Part shown: piece by piece, positions 18,387 to 27,279 of the stretch
Position numbering within the stretch: the stretch's first letter is position 1
Layout of the letters: each line of letters begins with the position of its first letter
NCBI RefSeq assembly: GCF_900120155.1
Contig: NZ_LT635549.1
Span: 1,954,688 to 2,018,687, forward strand
Source: Clostridium sp. Marseille-P3244
GTDB taxonomy: Bacteria > Bacillota > Clostridia > Lachnospirales > Lachnospiraceae
Reading direction: 5' to 3'
Length of the DNA stretch: 64,000 bases
Notes under the pieces: generated by a model
Databases searched by the model: none
What the model saw: only the letters and a program-made list of their open reading frames with translations
What the model was told of the DNA's origin: nothing
Translations under genes and position numbers: made by a program

Positions 18387-19583
18387 ATGGAAAAGATTAA
18401 GATGACAACCCCCCTTGTAGAGATGGATGGAGATGAGATGACAAGGATCCTCTGGCAGATGATCAAGGATGAACTGCTCATACCTTACATCGATCTCAAG
18501 ACAGAGTATTATGATCTTGGCCTGGAGCACAGGAATGAGACAGATGATCAGGTAACGGTAGATTCTGCCGAGGCGACCAAGAAGTATAAAGTTGCCGTAA
18601 AATGTGCGACGATCACTCCCAATGCGGCCCGTATGGAAGAATATGATCTGAAAGAAATGTGGAAGAGCCCCAATGCGACGATCCGTGCGATCCTTGACGG
18701 GACAGTATTCCGTACTCCCATCGTTGTGAAAGGGATCGAGCCGTGTGTAAAGAACTGGAAGAAACCCATCACGATCGCCAGACATGCTTACGGGGATGTG
18801 TACAAAGCATCTGAGATGAAGATACCCGGAGCCGGGAAGGTGGAACTGGTCTATACGGCCGAGGACGGTACTCAGACAAAAGAGCTGGTACATAATTTTG
18901 ACGGGCCGGGCATCGTACAGGGAATGCACAATGTGAACCGGTCTATTGAAAGTTTTGCCAGGAGTTGTTTTACCTACGCTCTTGATACGAAACAGGACCT
19001 TTGGTTTGCGACGAAGGACACGATCTCCAAAAAATATGATCATACGTTCAAGGACATCTTCCAGGAAATCTACGATGCGGAATTCGATGACAGGTTTAAG
19101 GAAGCAGGGATCGAGTATTTCTATACGCTGATCGACGATGCAGTAGCCCGTGTTATGAAATCTCAGGGAGGATATATCTGGGCCTGCAAAAATTATGATG
19201 GAGACGTGATGAGTGATATGGTGTCTTCTGCCTTTGGTTCTCTTGCCATGATGACATCTGTGCTGGTGTCTCCGGCAGGATACTATGAGTACGAGGCGGC
19301 TCACGGAACAGTGCAGCGTCACTATTATAAACATTTAAAAGGCGAGGAGACTTCTACCAACTCTGTGGCTACGATTTTCGCGTGGACCGGGGCTCTGAGA
19401 AAGCGGGGAGAACTGGACGGGAACAACGAGTTGACAGAGTTCGCTGACAGACTGGAAAAGGCAACTATAGACACGATAGAAGCAGGCGAGATGACGAAAG
19501 ACCTGGCCCTCATTACGACACTGGAGAATCCCACGGTACTCAACAGCCAGGAATTCATCAGAGCCATCGCAAAGAGGCTGTAA
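18387..19583 (+). CDS. icd: NADP-dependent isocitrate dehydrogenase (eukaryote-like subfamily)
   Basis: Converts isocitrate to 2-oxoglutarate. The 398-residue protein belongs to the homodimeric subfamily II shared with eukaryotes: [21 protein letters not shown] at the N-terminus, [29 protein letters not shown] for isocitrate binding, and [22 protein letters not shown] followed by [12 protein letters not shown]. With the upstream citrate-synthase-like gene it supplies two of the three steps from oxaloacetate to 2-oxoglutarate; aconitase is not in the window. The ribosome site is AGGAGGA. Confidence 0.94.
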   Translation: MEKIKMTTPLVEMDGDEMTRILWQMIKDELLIPYIDLKTEYYDLGLEHRNETDDQVTVDSAEATKKYKVAVKCATITPNAARMEEYDLKEMWKSPNATIRAILDGTVFRTPIVVKGIEPCVKNWKKPITIARHAYGDVYKASEMKIPGAGKVELVYTAEDGTQTKELVHNFDGPGIVQGMHNVNRSIESFARSCFTYALDTKQDLWFATKDTISKKYDHTFKDIFQEIYDAEFDDRFKEAGIEYFYTLIDDAVARVMKSQGGYIWACKNYDGDVMSDMVSSAFGSLAMMTSVLVSPAGYYEYEAAHGTVQRHYYKHLKGEETSTNSVATIFAWTGALRKRGELDGNNELTEFADRLEKATIDTIEAGEMTKDLALITTLENPTVLNSQEFIRAIAKRL

Positions 19584-19674
19584 TGCCGGCTTAGAGGGAA
19601 GACAGAAGTGTCTGCCGGCAACAGAAGCACTGGAGAAAAATAGAAAATGTTCCCGCAGAAGCGGAGATAAGCGA

Positions 19675-19732
19675 ATGTCCCGTGGATGTCAGGAGGCGCC
19701 TGAGGCGATTCTTCCTGAGATTCACGGGACAT
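19675..19732. terminator. long hairpin between convergent icd and tmcAL
   Basis: Arms ATGTCCCGTG (19675-19684) and CACGGGACAT (19723-19732) pair perfectly over 10 bp, with a second inner stem TCAGGA/TCCTGA. It lies between converging genes and could terminate both, but neither side has a good T run. Confidence 0.45.
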
Positions 19733-19740
19733 GTGTTATT

Positions 19741-21030
19741 CTATACTTTAAGGACAGGCTGCCTGTACTCATTGTGGAATGCTGTCTTAAATTTATCTGT
19801 CACCACCGACATATAGAGATTAGAGGCAAGGATGTCATTTCTGAGCATTTTCTGCCCGGCATCAGGAAGTTCACTGCTGTCAGAAAGACGGGCCAAAAGG
19901 GGGACGGATGTATTTTTGGCAATATGGGAGAGGAGTTTTTCCTGATTTTTCCCGGAACCAAGAAGACGCGCGTAAAAGTGGTATCCACCTTCCATATATT
20001 CCCGGACATCGTCCTTTTTCACTCCCAGCATAATATGAAGGAGTGCCCGGTTGATGCGCACCTGGGTGGTCTCCCGTGTTTTCAGCAGTTCACAGAACTG
20101 TTTGTAATTAAAGAAATTGTCAAGCTGACCGCTGATCCGGTTGGCCAGTTCTTCCGAGACATCTGCGTAGCGGAGCAGGCTTTCGGGATGTTTGTTGAGA
20201 AGTTTGTATTTCAGTATGATAGAAAAATCATTCTGATAAACAGGATACTGCACCCGGTGGTAGTCCTTGAGCATCTCCAGGCAGGAGGCCGGGACCTGGT
20301 CTTCCAGATCTCCCAGAAGATTAGAAAACGATGTGTTTTCAAAAGAACCGGCATATTGTTCTGTCTTAAGCGATGATCCGGAATAGGCAAGCAGAGAGCG
20401 GATGGCAGAGGCGGAACTGAAACCGTCTGATGTAAGAGACGTATCATGATAATGGGATCCGAGCCGCCGGATCGTATAGGGTTTGATCGGACTGTCCAGC
20501 TTTTTCAATGCTTTGAGATACTCGATCCCGAGGATGTTGTTGGGTTCATTCAGCAGATCTGCACAGGATGAGGTCTCCGGGTATTCTGACAGAGCTTTGT
20601 ATCTCGCGGCGGGAAAGGAACAGCCGTCTTTTAAGTATTTCCTGAGAAGGTGTGTGTATTCGGACGGTTCTTCACAGAGGATCCGGGCAATGAGTGACAT
20701 GGCCTCCAGATCATTGCTTTCGCTCCCAAAGCAAAGAGCATCTATCACATTGAGCCGGTCAAGCAGGGAAACCGCTCCCATGGCAAAAGATTCGGCGCTG
20801 CCAGAGGCATAGCATACGGGCAGCTCAAATACAGCGGACACGCCGCATTTGAGGGCCATTTCCGCGCGGAGGCGTTTCGGCATGAAAGCAGGGACTCCCC
20901 GCTGGACATAGTCTCCGCTCATGACAGCAATGACCGTATCAGCTCCGGTTACCCGTCTGGCCTCCCGGATGTGATGGAGATGACCATTGTGGAAAGGATT
21001 ATATTCTGTGATCAGGCCGACAATTTTCAT
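19741..21030 (-). CDS. tmcAL: tRNA(Met) cytidine acetate ligase TmcAL (YlbM)
   Basis: Forms N4-acetylcytidine at the wobble base of elongator tRNA(Met) from acetate and ATP, the Bacillus-type route. The 429-residue protein begins with the nucleotidyltransferase signature LITEYNPFHNGHLHHI, followed by VIAVMSGDYVQRG and VFELPVCYASGSAESFA; the C-terminal half is helical and less conserved. An AAGGAG box precedes the ATG. The gene diverges from mgtE, and pta-ackA, which make acetate, are the next operon over; that adjacency may be chance. Confidence 0.9.
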   Translation of the reverse strand: MKIVGLITEYNPFHNGHLHHIREARRVTGADTVIAVMSGDYVQRGVPAFMPKRLRAEMALKCGVSAVFELPVCYASGSAESFAMGAVSLLDRLNVIDALCFGSESNDLEAMSLIARILCEEPSEYTHLLRKYLKDGCSFPAARYKALSEYPETSSCADLLNEPNNILGIEYLKALKKLDSPIKPYTIRRLGSHYHDTSLTSDGFSSASAIRSLLAYSGSSLKTEQYAGSFENTSFSNLLGDLEDQVPASCLEMLKDYHRVQYPVYQNDFSIILKYKLLNKHPESLLRYADVSEELANRISGQLDNFFNYKQFCELLKTRETTQVRINRALLHIMLGVKKDDVREYMEGGYHFYARLLGSGKNQEKLLSHIAKNTSVPLLARLSDSSELPDAGQKMLRNDILASNLYMSVVTDKFKTAFHNEYRQPVLKV

Positions 21031-21162
21031 AAAGAATCTCCTTGTATATCGATTTCTACCATATTATACTATAAAAAGGCAGATTCTTATAGAAAAAATA
21101 TTTGGATATATGCAGGAAAAGTCTGTTATTTATTTGGATAAAAGCGCAGAGAAGGTGGATGT

Positions 21163-22515
21163 ATGGACAGGGAAAAGAAATTTGATGTTGAGCAGATGAC
21201 GGAGCTGCTGGACCGGCATGCTTTTAAGGAACTGAAAGAAGAACTGGAAGCCATGCATCCTGTCGATATCGTGGATGCTCTGGAAGAGCTTGACAAGAAA
21301 CAGCGGACGCTGATCTTCCGGCTTCTGGCCAAAGAAGAGGCAGCGGAAGTGTTCACGGATATGAACAGCGACATGCGCGCGGATCTGATCAATGCTCTGA
21401 CGGATTCTGAGCTGGAAGAAGTCATGGAAGAGATGTATGTGGACGATACGGTTGACGTTCTGGAAGAAATGCCGGCAAACGTTGTAGATCGTCTGCTCAT
21501 GGTGACAGATGAAGGAACACGCCGGCAGATCAACGCGCTTCTTCAGTATCCGGAGGACAGCGCCGGCAGTATCATGAATATAGAGTATATCAGCCTGCGC
21601 AAGGAGATGACGGTGGCGGACGCGATCTTGAAGATCCGTCAGGTGGGAATCAATAAGGAGACAATCTATACCTGCTATGTTACCGAGAAAAAGCGTCTCA
21701 TCGGGATGGTGGATGTGAAAGACCTTCTGACCGCGGGGGAATCCCGTCTGATCGGAGACATTATGGATGAGAACGTACTCTACGCCCGCACGCTGGATGA
21801 TCAGGAGTATGTGGCCAATATGATCAATAAATACGGGCTGGTGGCGATCCCGATCATCGATCACGAGAACTGTCTTGTAGGGATCGTAACCGTGGATGAC
21901 GCCATGCTTGTCCTTCAGGATGAGACGACAGAAGATATCAGCATCATGGCCGGTGTAAGCCCCAATGAGGATTCTTATTTTGAGACGTCTGTCCTGCAGC
22001 AGGTAAAGAACCGTACGCCGTGGCTGATGCTGCTGATGCTTTCGGCTACAGTGACCGGCGAGATCCTGGGGTATTATGAGAATGCCATGGCGGCCATGCC
22101 GGTTCTTATCACTTTTATCCCCATGCTTATGGGTACCGGCGGGAACTGCGGTTCTCAGAGCTCCACACTCATCATACGCGGGCTTGCGGTGGGTGAGATC
22201 GAATTTTCAGATATATTTAAAGTGGTGTTTAAAGAGATCCGGGTGGCCCTGCTTGTGGGCACGCTTCTGGCAGTTGTCAACGGGATCCGTATCTGCATTA
22301 TGTATGACAGAAACCTGATGCTGGCGGCGGCTCTTGGAGTTACGATGATCGCGGTCGTTACCATGGCCAAATGCATCGGGTGCATCCTTCCTCTGATCGC
22401 CAAAAAGGTCGGTCTTGACCCCGCGATCATGGCAGCGCCCCTGATCACGACGATACTGGATACATGCACGATTCTGGTGTATTTTAACATTGTGACCACA
22501 GTCTTTAGGCTTTGA
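21163..22515 (+). CDS. mgtE: magnesium transporter MgtE
   Basis: Mg2+ channel/transporter of the cytoplasmic membrane. The 450 residues divide into an N-terminal helical superhelix domain (1-130), two CBS domains (about 135-255; SAGSIMNIEYI and IPIIDHENCLVGIVTVDDA), a plug helix, and five C-terminal membrane segments beginning TPWLMLLMLSATVTGEIL. The pore signature PMLMGTGGNCGSQSS is present. Family members sense intracellular Mg2+ through the N and CBS domains. No M-box riboswitch is visible in the short leader. Confidence 0.95.
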   Translation: MDREKKFDVEQMTELLDRHAFKELKEELEAMHPVDIVDALEELDKKQRTLIFRLLAKEEAAEVFTDMNSDMRADLINALTDSELEEVMEEMYVDDTVDVLEEMPANVVDRLLMVTDEGTRRQINALLQYPEDSAGSIMNIEYISLRKEMTVADAILKIRQVGINKETIYTCYVTEKKRLIGMVDVKDLLTAGESRLIGDIMDENVLYARTLDDQEYVANMINKYGLVAIPIIDHENCLVGIVTVDDAMLVLQDETTEDISIMAGVSPNEDSYFETSVLQQVKNRTPWLMLLMLSATVTGEILGYYENAMAAMPVLITFIPMLMGTGGNCGSQSSTLIIRGLAVGEIEFSDIFKVVFKEIRVALLVGTLLAVVNGIRICIMYDRNLMLAAALGVTMIAVVTMAKCIGCILPLIAKKVGLDPAIMAAPLITTILDTCTILVYFNIVTTVFRL

Positions 22516-22589
22516 GAGTTTTTGGTATAATCCGATAAAGTAAATGGGAAAAAGCGGAAGATTGTACTTGAAAATGCACATGAATTTAC

Positions 22590-22618
22590 TTGTATACACA
22601 AAAAAATTGCTTTATAAT
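22590..22618 (+). promoter_or_regulatory. sigma-A promoter of pta
   Basis: TTGTAT (22590-22595), 17 bp, TATAAT (22613-22618). The -35 lies in CTTGTATACA, the same ten bases found in the inverted repeat before the citrate-synthase-like operon. Confidence 0.6.
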
Positions 22619-22657
22619 AGACACATGTGATTAAAAATGAAAGGTGGCTTTTAAATC

Positions 22658-23653
22658 ATGGGATTTATTGATGAAATCAAGGCAAGGGCTAAGGCTGACA
22701 AAAAGACGATCGTCCTTCCCGAGACAGAGGACGAAAGAACTTATAAAGCTGCGGAGGCGGTTTTAAAGGAAGGGATCGCGGATCTGATCCTTGTGGGGGA
22801 TCCGGCGGAGATCGATAAGAAGAAGGGTACATACGATATTTCCGGCGCAAAGATCGTAAATCCGGCAGATAATGAAAAGACAGAGGCGTATATCGCGAAA
22901 CTGGTCGAACTGAGACAGAAAAAGGGAATGACCGAAGACCAGGCGAGAGAGCTTTTGCTGAACAATTATCTGTATTATGGTGTTATGATGGTCAAGATGG
23001 GAGATGCTGACGGGATGGTGTCAGGAGCATGTCACTCAACAGCGGATACCCTCCGTCCTTCTCTCCAGATCCTAAAGACAAAACCGGGAACAAAACTTGT
23101 TTCGGCATTCTTCCTTATGGTTGTTCCGGACTGTGATATGGGAGCGAACGGAACGTTCATTTTCGCGGATTCAGGACTGGAACAGAATCCGGATTCCGAG
23201 AAGCTGGCGTACATCGCGATTTCCTCTGCAGAATCCTTCCAGGTACTGACCGGGAAAGAGCCGGTTGTGGCTATGCTTTCCCATTCTACAAAGGGAAGCG
23301 CGAAGCATCCGGATGTGGATAAGGTTGTGGAGGCGACCAGACTTGCCCATGAGTTCGCGCCGGACCTGAAGCTGGACGGAGAGCTTCAGCTGGATGCGGC
23401 AATCGTTCCCGAGGTGGGCGCGTCCAAAGCGCCGGGCAGTGAAGTGGCAGGACATGCCAATGTGCTCGTATTTCCGGACCTTGATGCAGGGAATATCGGA
23501 TATAAACTGGTACAGCGGCTCGGCAAGGCGGAGGCATACGGTCCGCTGACCCAGGGGATCGCGGCGCCGGTGAATGACCTGTCCCGCGGCTGCAGCGCGG
23601 AAGATATCGTAGGCGTTGTGGCGATCACGGCTGTACAGGCTCAGGCGATGTAG
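22658..23653 (+). CDS. pta: phosphate acetyltransferase Pta
   Basis: Interconverts acetyl-CoA and acetyl phosphate. The 331-residue protein is the short single-domain form (no DRTGG/CobB extension). It opens IDEIKARAKADKKTIVLPETEDERTYKAAE and has DGMVSGACHSTADTLRPSLQI, ADSGLEQNPDSEKLAYIAISSAE, MLSHSTKGSAKHPDVDKV and VFPDLDAGNIGYKLVQRLG. ackA follows after 99 bp, forming the standard acetate/ATP-yielding pair. Confidence 0.97.
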   Translation: MGFIDEIKARAKADKKTIVLPETEDERTYKAAEAVLKEGIADLILVGDPAEIDKKKGTYDISGAKIVNPADNEKTEAYIAKLVELRQKKGMTEDQARELLLNNYLYYGVMMVKMGDADGMVSGACHSTADTLRPSLQILKTKPGTKLVSAFFLMVVPDCDMGANGTFIFADSGLEQNPDSEKLAYIAISSAESFQVLTGKEPVVAMLSHSTKGSAKHPDVDKVVEATRLAHEFAPDLKLDGELQLDAAIVPEVGASKAPGSEVAGHANVLVFPDLDAGNIGYKLVQRLGKAEAYGPLTQGIAAPVNDLSRGCSAEDIVGVVAITAVQAQAM

Positions 23654-23752
23654 AGCTCTCCTCTGCAGATGGCGGGATCAGCGCCGGATAAAATTTTGTG
23701 GCATGGGAATAAATAGAAGTAATTGTTGGAGTAGATCATTGGAGGAAAGAAA

Positions 23753-24949
23753 ATGAACGTATTAGTAATCAACTGTGGGAGCTCTTCTCTGAAATTCCAG
23801 CTCATCAACGCGGAATCAGAGGAGGTACTGGCAAAAGGAATCTGCGAGAGGATCGGGATCGACGGCCGTCTGACCTATCAGCCGGAAGGCGGAGAAAAGG
23901 AAAAGTCAGATAAACCGATGCCCACACATACAGAGGCGATCCAGTTTGTAATAGAGGCACTGACCAATCCGGAGACAGGAGTGGTCAAAAGCCTGGAAGA
24001 GATCGGCGCGGTAGGACACCGTGTAGTCCACGGAGGAGAGAAATTTTCTTCATCTGTCGTTATCACAGAAGATGTGAAGAAGGCAGTGGCAGAGTGCAAT
24101 GAGCTGGCTCCGCTCCACAATCCGGCCAATCTGATCGGCATTGATGCCTGTGAAAAGCTGATGCCCGGTACTCCCATGGTTGCGGTGTTTGATACTGCTT
24201 TCCACCAGACAATGCCTGAGAAGGCATATATGTACGGACTTCCTTACGAGTATTATGAAAATTACAAAATAAGAAGGTATGGGTTCCACGGGACAAGCCA
24301 CAGCTTCGTATCTAAAAAGGCGGCCGAGGTTATGGGCAGACCTTATGGAGAACTTAAGACGATCGTCTGCCACCTGGGAAACGGATCCAGTGTATCAGCG
24401 GTTAAAAACGGAGAATCTGTTGATACCTCCATGGGCCTGACTCCTCTGGAAGGACTGGTAATGGGTACCCGTTCAGGAGATATTGATCCTGCGATCATGG
24501 AGTTTATCTCAGAGAAAGAAGGGCTGGACATTGCGGGTGTTATGAATGTGCTGAACAAGAAGTCCGGAGTGTTCGGACTGTCGGGCGGTCTCTCCAGCGA
24601 TTTCCGGGATCTGACAGACGCTATGAATGCCGGGGACAAGAAGGCGAAGATTGCGATGGATGTATTTTCCTACAGAGTCGCGAAATTTATCGGCGCTTAC
24701 GCGGCTGCCATGAATGGCGTGGATGATATCGTATTTACAGCCGGTATCGGTGAGAATGACGATTATGTAAGAGAGCAGGTGTGCAGTTACCTGGATTATC
24801 TCGGAGTTGACTTTGACGCGGATAAGAACAGAGGCTTAAGAGGAGAGACGGCAGAGCTTTCAAAGCCCGGATCAAAGGTGCGGGTGTTTGTGATCCCCAC
24901 CAACGAGGAACTGGCGATTGCCAGAGAGACGCTTGCTCTTGTAAAATAA
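23753..24949 (+). CDS. ackA: acetate kinase AckA
   Basis: Transfers phosphate from acetyl phosphate to ADP, giving ATP and acetate, the main energy-yielding end step of fermentation. The 398-residue ASKHA-fold protein has both PROSITE-type signatures: VLVINCGSSSLKFQLI at the start and RRYGFHGTSHSFVSKKAAEV in the middle. VCHLGNGSSVSAVKNGESVDTS and FTAGIGEN are also present. A GGAGGAAAG box precedes the ATG. Confidence 0.98.
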   Translation: MNVLVINCGSSSLKFQLINAESEEVLAKGICERIGIDGRLTYQPEGGEKEKSDKPMPTHTEAIQFVIEALTNPETGVVKSLEEIGAVGHRVVHGGEKFSSSVVITEDVKKAVAECNELAPLHNPANLIGIDACEKLMPGTPMVAVFDTAFHQTMPEKAYMYGLPYEYYENYKIRRYGFHGTSHSFVSKKAAEVMGRPYGELKTIVCHLGNGSSVSAVKNGESVDTSMGLTPLEGLVMGTRSGDIDPAIMEFISEKEGLDIAGVMNVLNKKSGVFGLSGGLSSDFRDLTDAMNAGDKKAKIAMDVFSYRVAKFIGAYAAAMNGVDDIVFTAGIGENDDYVREQVCSYLDYLGVDFDADKNRGLRGETAELSKPGSKVRVFVIPTNEELAIARETLALVK

Positions 24950-24989
24950 AAGATGAAATTTATGCGGCAAGACAGGTGTATTTTTGTTG

Positions 24990-25017
24990 TTGACAAACAG
25001 AATTTACATGATATAAT
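24990..25017 (+). promoter_or_regulatory. sigma-A promoter of yceD-rpmF
   Basis: Consensus TTGACA (24990-24995), 16 bp, TATAAT (25012-25017), 28 bp before the yceD start. Confidence 0.7.
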
Positions 25018-25045
25018 GATTTAGGTATGAATAGGGGCAATAAGT

Positions 25046-25573
25046 ATGTTGATCAACCTATCAGACACTTTATCAGACCAGCATAGGACAGTGGAAGAGA
25101 CTGTACCGCTTACTATGGATGTGATCCGGCTGAAATCCGGAGAATATCCTGTTGTCAGTAGCGGGCCGGTCCATGTACGGGCAGAACATATCAGAGGAAA
25201 AGAGCTGCTTATCCATGCGGATGCAAGACTTGTGGCTGTGATTCCCTGTGACAGATGCCTGGAAGATGTCAGATATGAGTTTGTACTGGACAGTACAAAA
25301 CATGTGGACGTGGGTCTCTCCGACGCAGAACTGACAGAAGAGCTGGATGAATCAAATTTTATCGACGGATATGATCTTGACGTGGACAAATTACTCTACA
25401 ATGAGATTTTGTCAGGATGGCCGGAGAAAGTGCTCTGCCGGGAAGACTGCAAAGGTCTGTGCAGGGTATGCGGCCGGAATTTGAATACAGGGTCCTGTGA
25501 CTGTGAAGAGCCGGGGCTCGATCCCAGAATGTCAGTTGTCCGTGATCTATTTCAGAAGTTTAAGGAGGTGTAA
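25046..25573 (+). CDS. yceD: DUF177 protein (YceD family)
   Basis: YceD proteins are found beside rpmF and are linked to ribosomal RNA or large-subunit metabolism; the exact role is not settled. The 175-residue protein carries the family pattern CDRCLEDV near residue 70, an acidic middle, and a C-terminal cysteine cluster LCREDCKGLCRVCGRNLNTGSCDC that looks like a zinc site. It ends with LDPRMSVVRDLF, as usual for the family. rpmF starts 3 bp after its stop. Confidence 0.88.
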   Translation: MLINLSDTLSDQHRTVEETVPLTMDVIRLKSGEYPVVSSGPVHVRAEHIRGKELLIHADARLVAVIPCDRCLEDVRYEFVLDSTKHVDVGLSDAELTEELDESNFIDGYDLDVDKLLYNEILSGWPEKVLCREDCKGLCRVCGRNLNTGSCDCEEPGLDPRMSVVRDLFQKFKEV

Positions 25574-25576
25574 CCT

Positions 25577-25756
25577 ATGTCAATCTGTCCAAAGAATAAA
25601 TCTTCAAAAGCAAGAAGAGACAAGAGAAGAGCAAACTGGAAGATGAGCGCTCCAAACCTTGTAAAATGCAGCAAGTGCGGGGAACTCATGATGCCTCATC
25701 GCGTATGCAAGGCGTGCGGTGCGTATAATAAGCGCGAGATCATTTCCGTAGACTGA
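25577..25756 (+). CDS. rpmF: 50S ribosomal protein L32
   Basis: Translated here directly: 59 residues beginning MSICPKNKSSKARRDKRRAN and ending REIISVD. It contains the zinc-ribbon pairs CSKCG and CKACG (four cysteines), so it is the zinc-containing form. The start follows AAGGAGG at the end of yceD. A strong terminator lies 42 bp downstream. Confidence 0.95.
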   Translation: MSICPKNKSSKARRDKRRANWKMSAPNLVKCSKCGELMMPHRVCKACGAYNKREIISVD

Positions 25757-25798
25757 GCCGTAAGCGAAAAAGCACTGCTTGAGGCAGTGGGGTGAATA

Positions 25799-25832
25799 AG
25801 ACGCAAAAACTTTGTGTTTTGCGTCTTTTTTT
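25799..25832 (+). terminator. strong rho-independent terminator after rpmF
   Basis: Perfect 10-bp stem AGACGCAAAA (25799-25808)/TTTTGCGTCT (25817-25826) with loop ACTTTGTG, followed by six T. Confidence 0.9.
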
Positions 25833-25833
25833 A

Positions 25834-25862
25834 TTGATTTTTAGAATGTTTTCCAGTAGAAT
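25834..25862 (+). promoter_or_regulatory. sigma-A promoter of plsX-acpP
   Basis: TTGATT (25834-25839), 17 bp, TAGAAT (25857-25862), immediately after the rpmF terminator and 28 bp before the plsX ATG. Confidence 0.6.
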
Positions 25863-25890
25863 GTATGAAGTAGTGTTAGGAGGAAGAAAC

Positions 25891-26922
25891 ATGTCTGATA
25901 TGACAAGGGTCGCCCTGGACGCGATGGGCGGGGATAACGCGCCGGCTGAGATTATCAGGGGTGCCGTGGAGGCAGTGGCCCAAAGAAAGGATATCCAGGT
26001 CCTGCTCACAGGCCGGGAGGATGTGATACAGAAGGAACTTGCTCAGTATACGTATCCGACGGACCAGATCAGGATCGTCAATGCGGCAGAGATCATCGAA
26101 ACAGCGGAGCCTCCGGTGAAAGCGATCAGGGGAAAGAAGGATTCTTCCATTGTCGTAGCTCTGAAGCTGGTAAAGAACGGGGAGGCAGACGCTTTTGTTT
26201 CTGCCGGAAGTACAGGTGCTGTCCTTGTCGGGGGACAGGTGCTCGTGGGCAGGATCAAAGGTGTGGAGAGACCCCCTCTGGCGCCTCTTTTGCCTACATT
26301 AAAAGGTGTGTCCCTGCTGATCGACTGCGGAGCCAATGTGGATGCCCGGCCGTCTCATCTGGTGCAGTTTGCCAAGATGGGGTCCATTTATATGGAGAGC
26401 GTGCTTGGGAAGAAGAATCCTACTGTGGGTATTGTCAATATCGGGGCAGAAGAAGAAAAAGGCAATGCCCTTGTGAAAGAGACATTTCCGCTTCTGAAGG
26501 CCTGCAGCGATATCAATTTTGTGGGAAGTGTGGAAGCAAGAGAGATTCCTTACGGCAATGTGGATGTCATTGTATGTGAGGCTTTTGTGGGAAATGTGAT
26601 CCTCAAACTCTACGAGGGCGTGGGAGGCGCTCTGGTGAAAAAGATCAAGAACGGCATGATGGCAAGTCTTCGCAGCAAGATTGGCGCCCTTCTTGTGAAA
26701 CCCGCGCTGAAAGCGACTCTGAAAGATTTTGATTCCAGTGAGTATGGCGGCGCGCCCATGCTGGGATTAAAAGGGCTTGTGGTTAAGACACATGGAAGTT
26801 CGACTTCCAAAGAGGTATGTAACTCGATCATCCAGTGCGTCACATTTAAAGAACAGCAGATAAATGAAAAAATAAAAGCAGCCATTTTGGAGACGCAGGA
26901 AGAAAAATCAGAGAATGAGTAA
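25891..26922 (+). CDS. plsX: phosphate acyltransferase PlsX
   Basis: Makes acyl-phosphate from acyl-ACP for phospholipid synthesis, feeding PlsY (present at 38.5 kb). The start is ATG 25891 after TAGGAGGAAG, giving 343 residues from MSDMTRVALDAMGGDNAP; an upstream in-frame ATG at 25792 lies in the rpmF terminator and is not credible. Family motifs include the SAGSTGAVLVGG block, LIDCGANVDARPSHL, and the C-terminal SSEYGGAPMLGLKG. acpP follows 18 bp later. Confidence 0.95.
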   Translation: MSDMTRVALDAMGGDNAPAEIIRGAVEAVAQRKDIQVLLTGREDVIQKELAQYTYPTDQIRIVNAAEIIETAEPPVKAIRGKKDSSIVVALKLVKNGEADAFVSAGSTGAVLVGGQVLVGRIKGVERPPLAPLLPTLKGVSLLIDCGANVDARPSHLVQFAKMGSIYMESVLGKKNPTVGIVNIGAEEEKGNALVKETFPLLKACSDINFVGSVEAREIPYGNVDVIVCEAFVGNVILKLYEGVGGALVKKIKNGMMASLRSKIGALLVKPALKATLKDFDSSEYGGAPMLGLKGLVVKTHGSSTSKEVCNSIIQCVTFKEQQINEKIKAAILETQEEKSENE

Positions 26923-26940
26923 AGTCAGGAGGATTTGATT

Positions 26941-27171
26941 ATGGAATTTGAAAAACTTCAGGAGATTGTGGCGGATGTGCTCAACGTACAGAAAGATGAG
27001 ATCAAACCGGAGACTACTTTTGTAGATGATCTGGGCGCGGATTCTCTTGATATCTTCCAGATCATCATGGGAATCGAAGAAGAGTTTGACATTGAGATCG
27101 ACAATGATGAAGCAGAGAAAATAGTAACGGTCCAGGATGCAGTCGACCAGATCAAAAAAGCAGTGGAATAG
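26941..27171 (+). CDS. acpP: acyl carrier protein
   Basis: Carries growing acyl chains on 4'-phosphopantetheine. It has 76 acidic residues with the attachment serine in DDLGADSLDIFQIIMGIEEEF. The ATG at 26941 follows CAGGAGGA; the in-frame TTG at 26935 is too close to that box. It lies between plsX and a terminator. Confidence 0.95.
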   Translation: MEFEKLQEIVADVLNVQKDEIKPETTFVDDLGADSLDIFQIIMGIEEEFDIEIDNDEAEKIVTVQDAVDQIKKAVE

Positions 27172-27182
27172 ATGATAACGAT

Positions 27183-27212
27183 GAAAAAGCCCCTGTGGGC
27201 TTTTTCATTTTA
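27183..27212 (+). terminator. rho-independent terminator after acpP
   Basis: Stem GAAAAAGCCC (27183-27192)/GGGCTTTTTC (27197-27206) with loop CTGT, then ATTTT. It starts 12 bp after the acpP stop. Confidence 0.85.
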
Positions 27213-27279
27213 CATGAGGAAAAATACTGCCGAAAAAGAAATGACGGGGAAAGCCGCCGAAAGAAAGTGGAAGAAGGAT

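Noticed and set aside
25792-25890. Upstream extension of plsX
   Set aside because: The extra codons run through the rpmF terminator and the plsX promoter; ATG 25891 has a perfect ribosome site.
27172-27279. Upstream extension of rnc
   Set aside because: The extra codons include the acpP terminator hairpin and are unlike RNase III N-termini.
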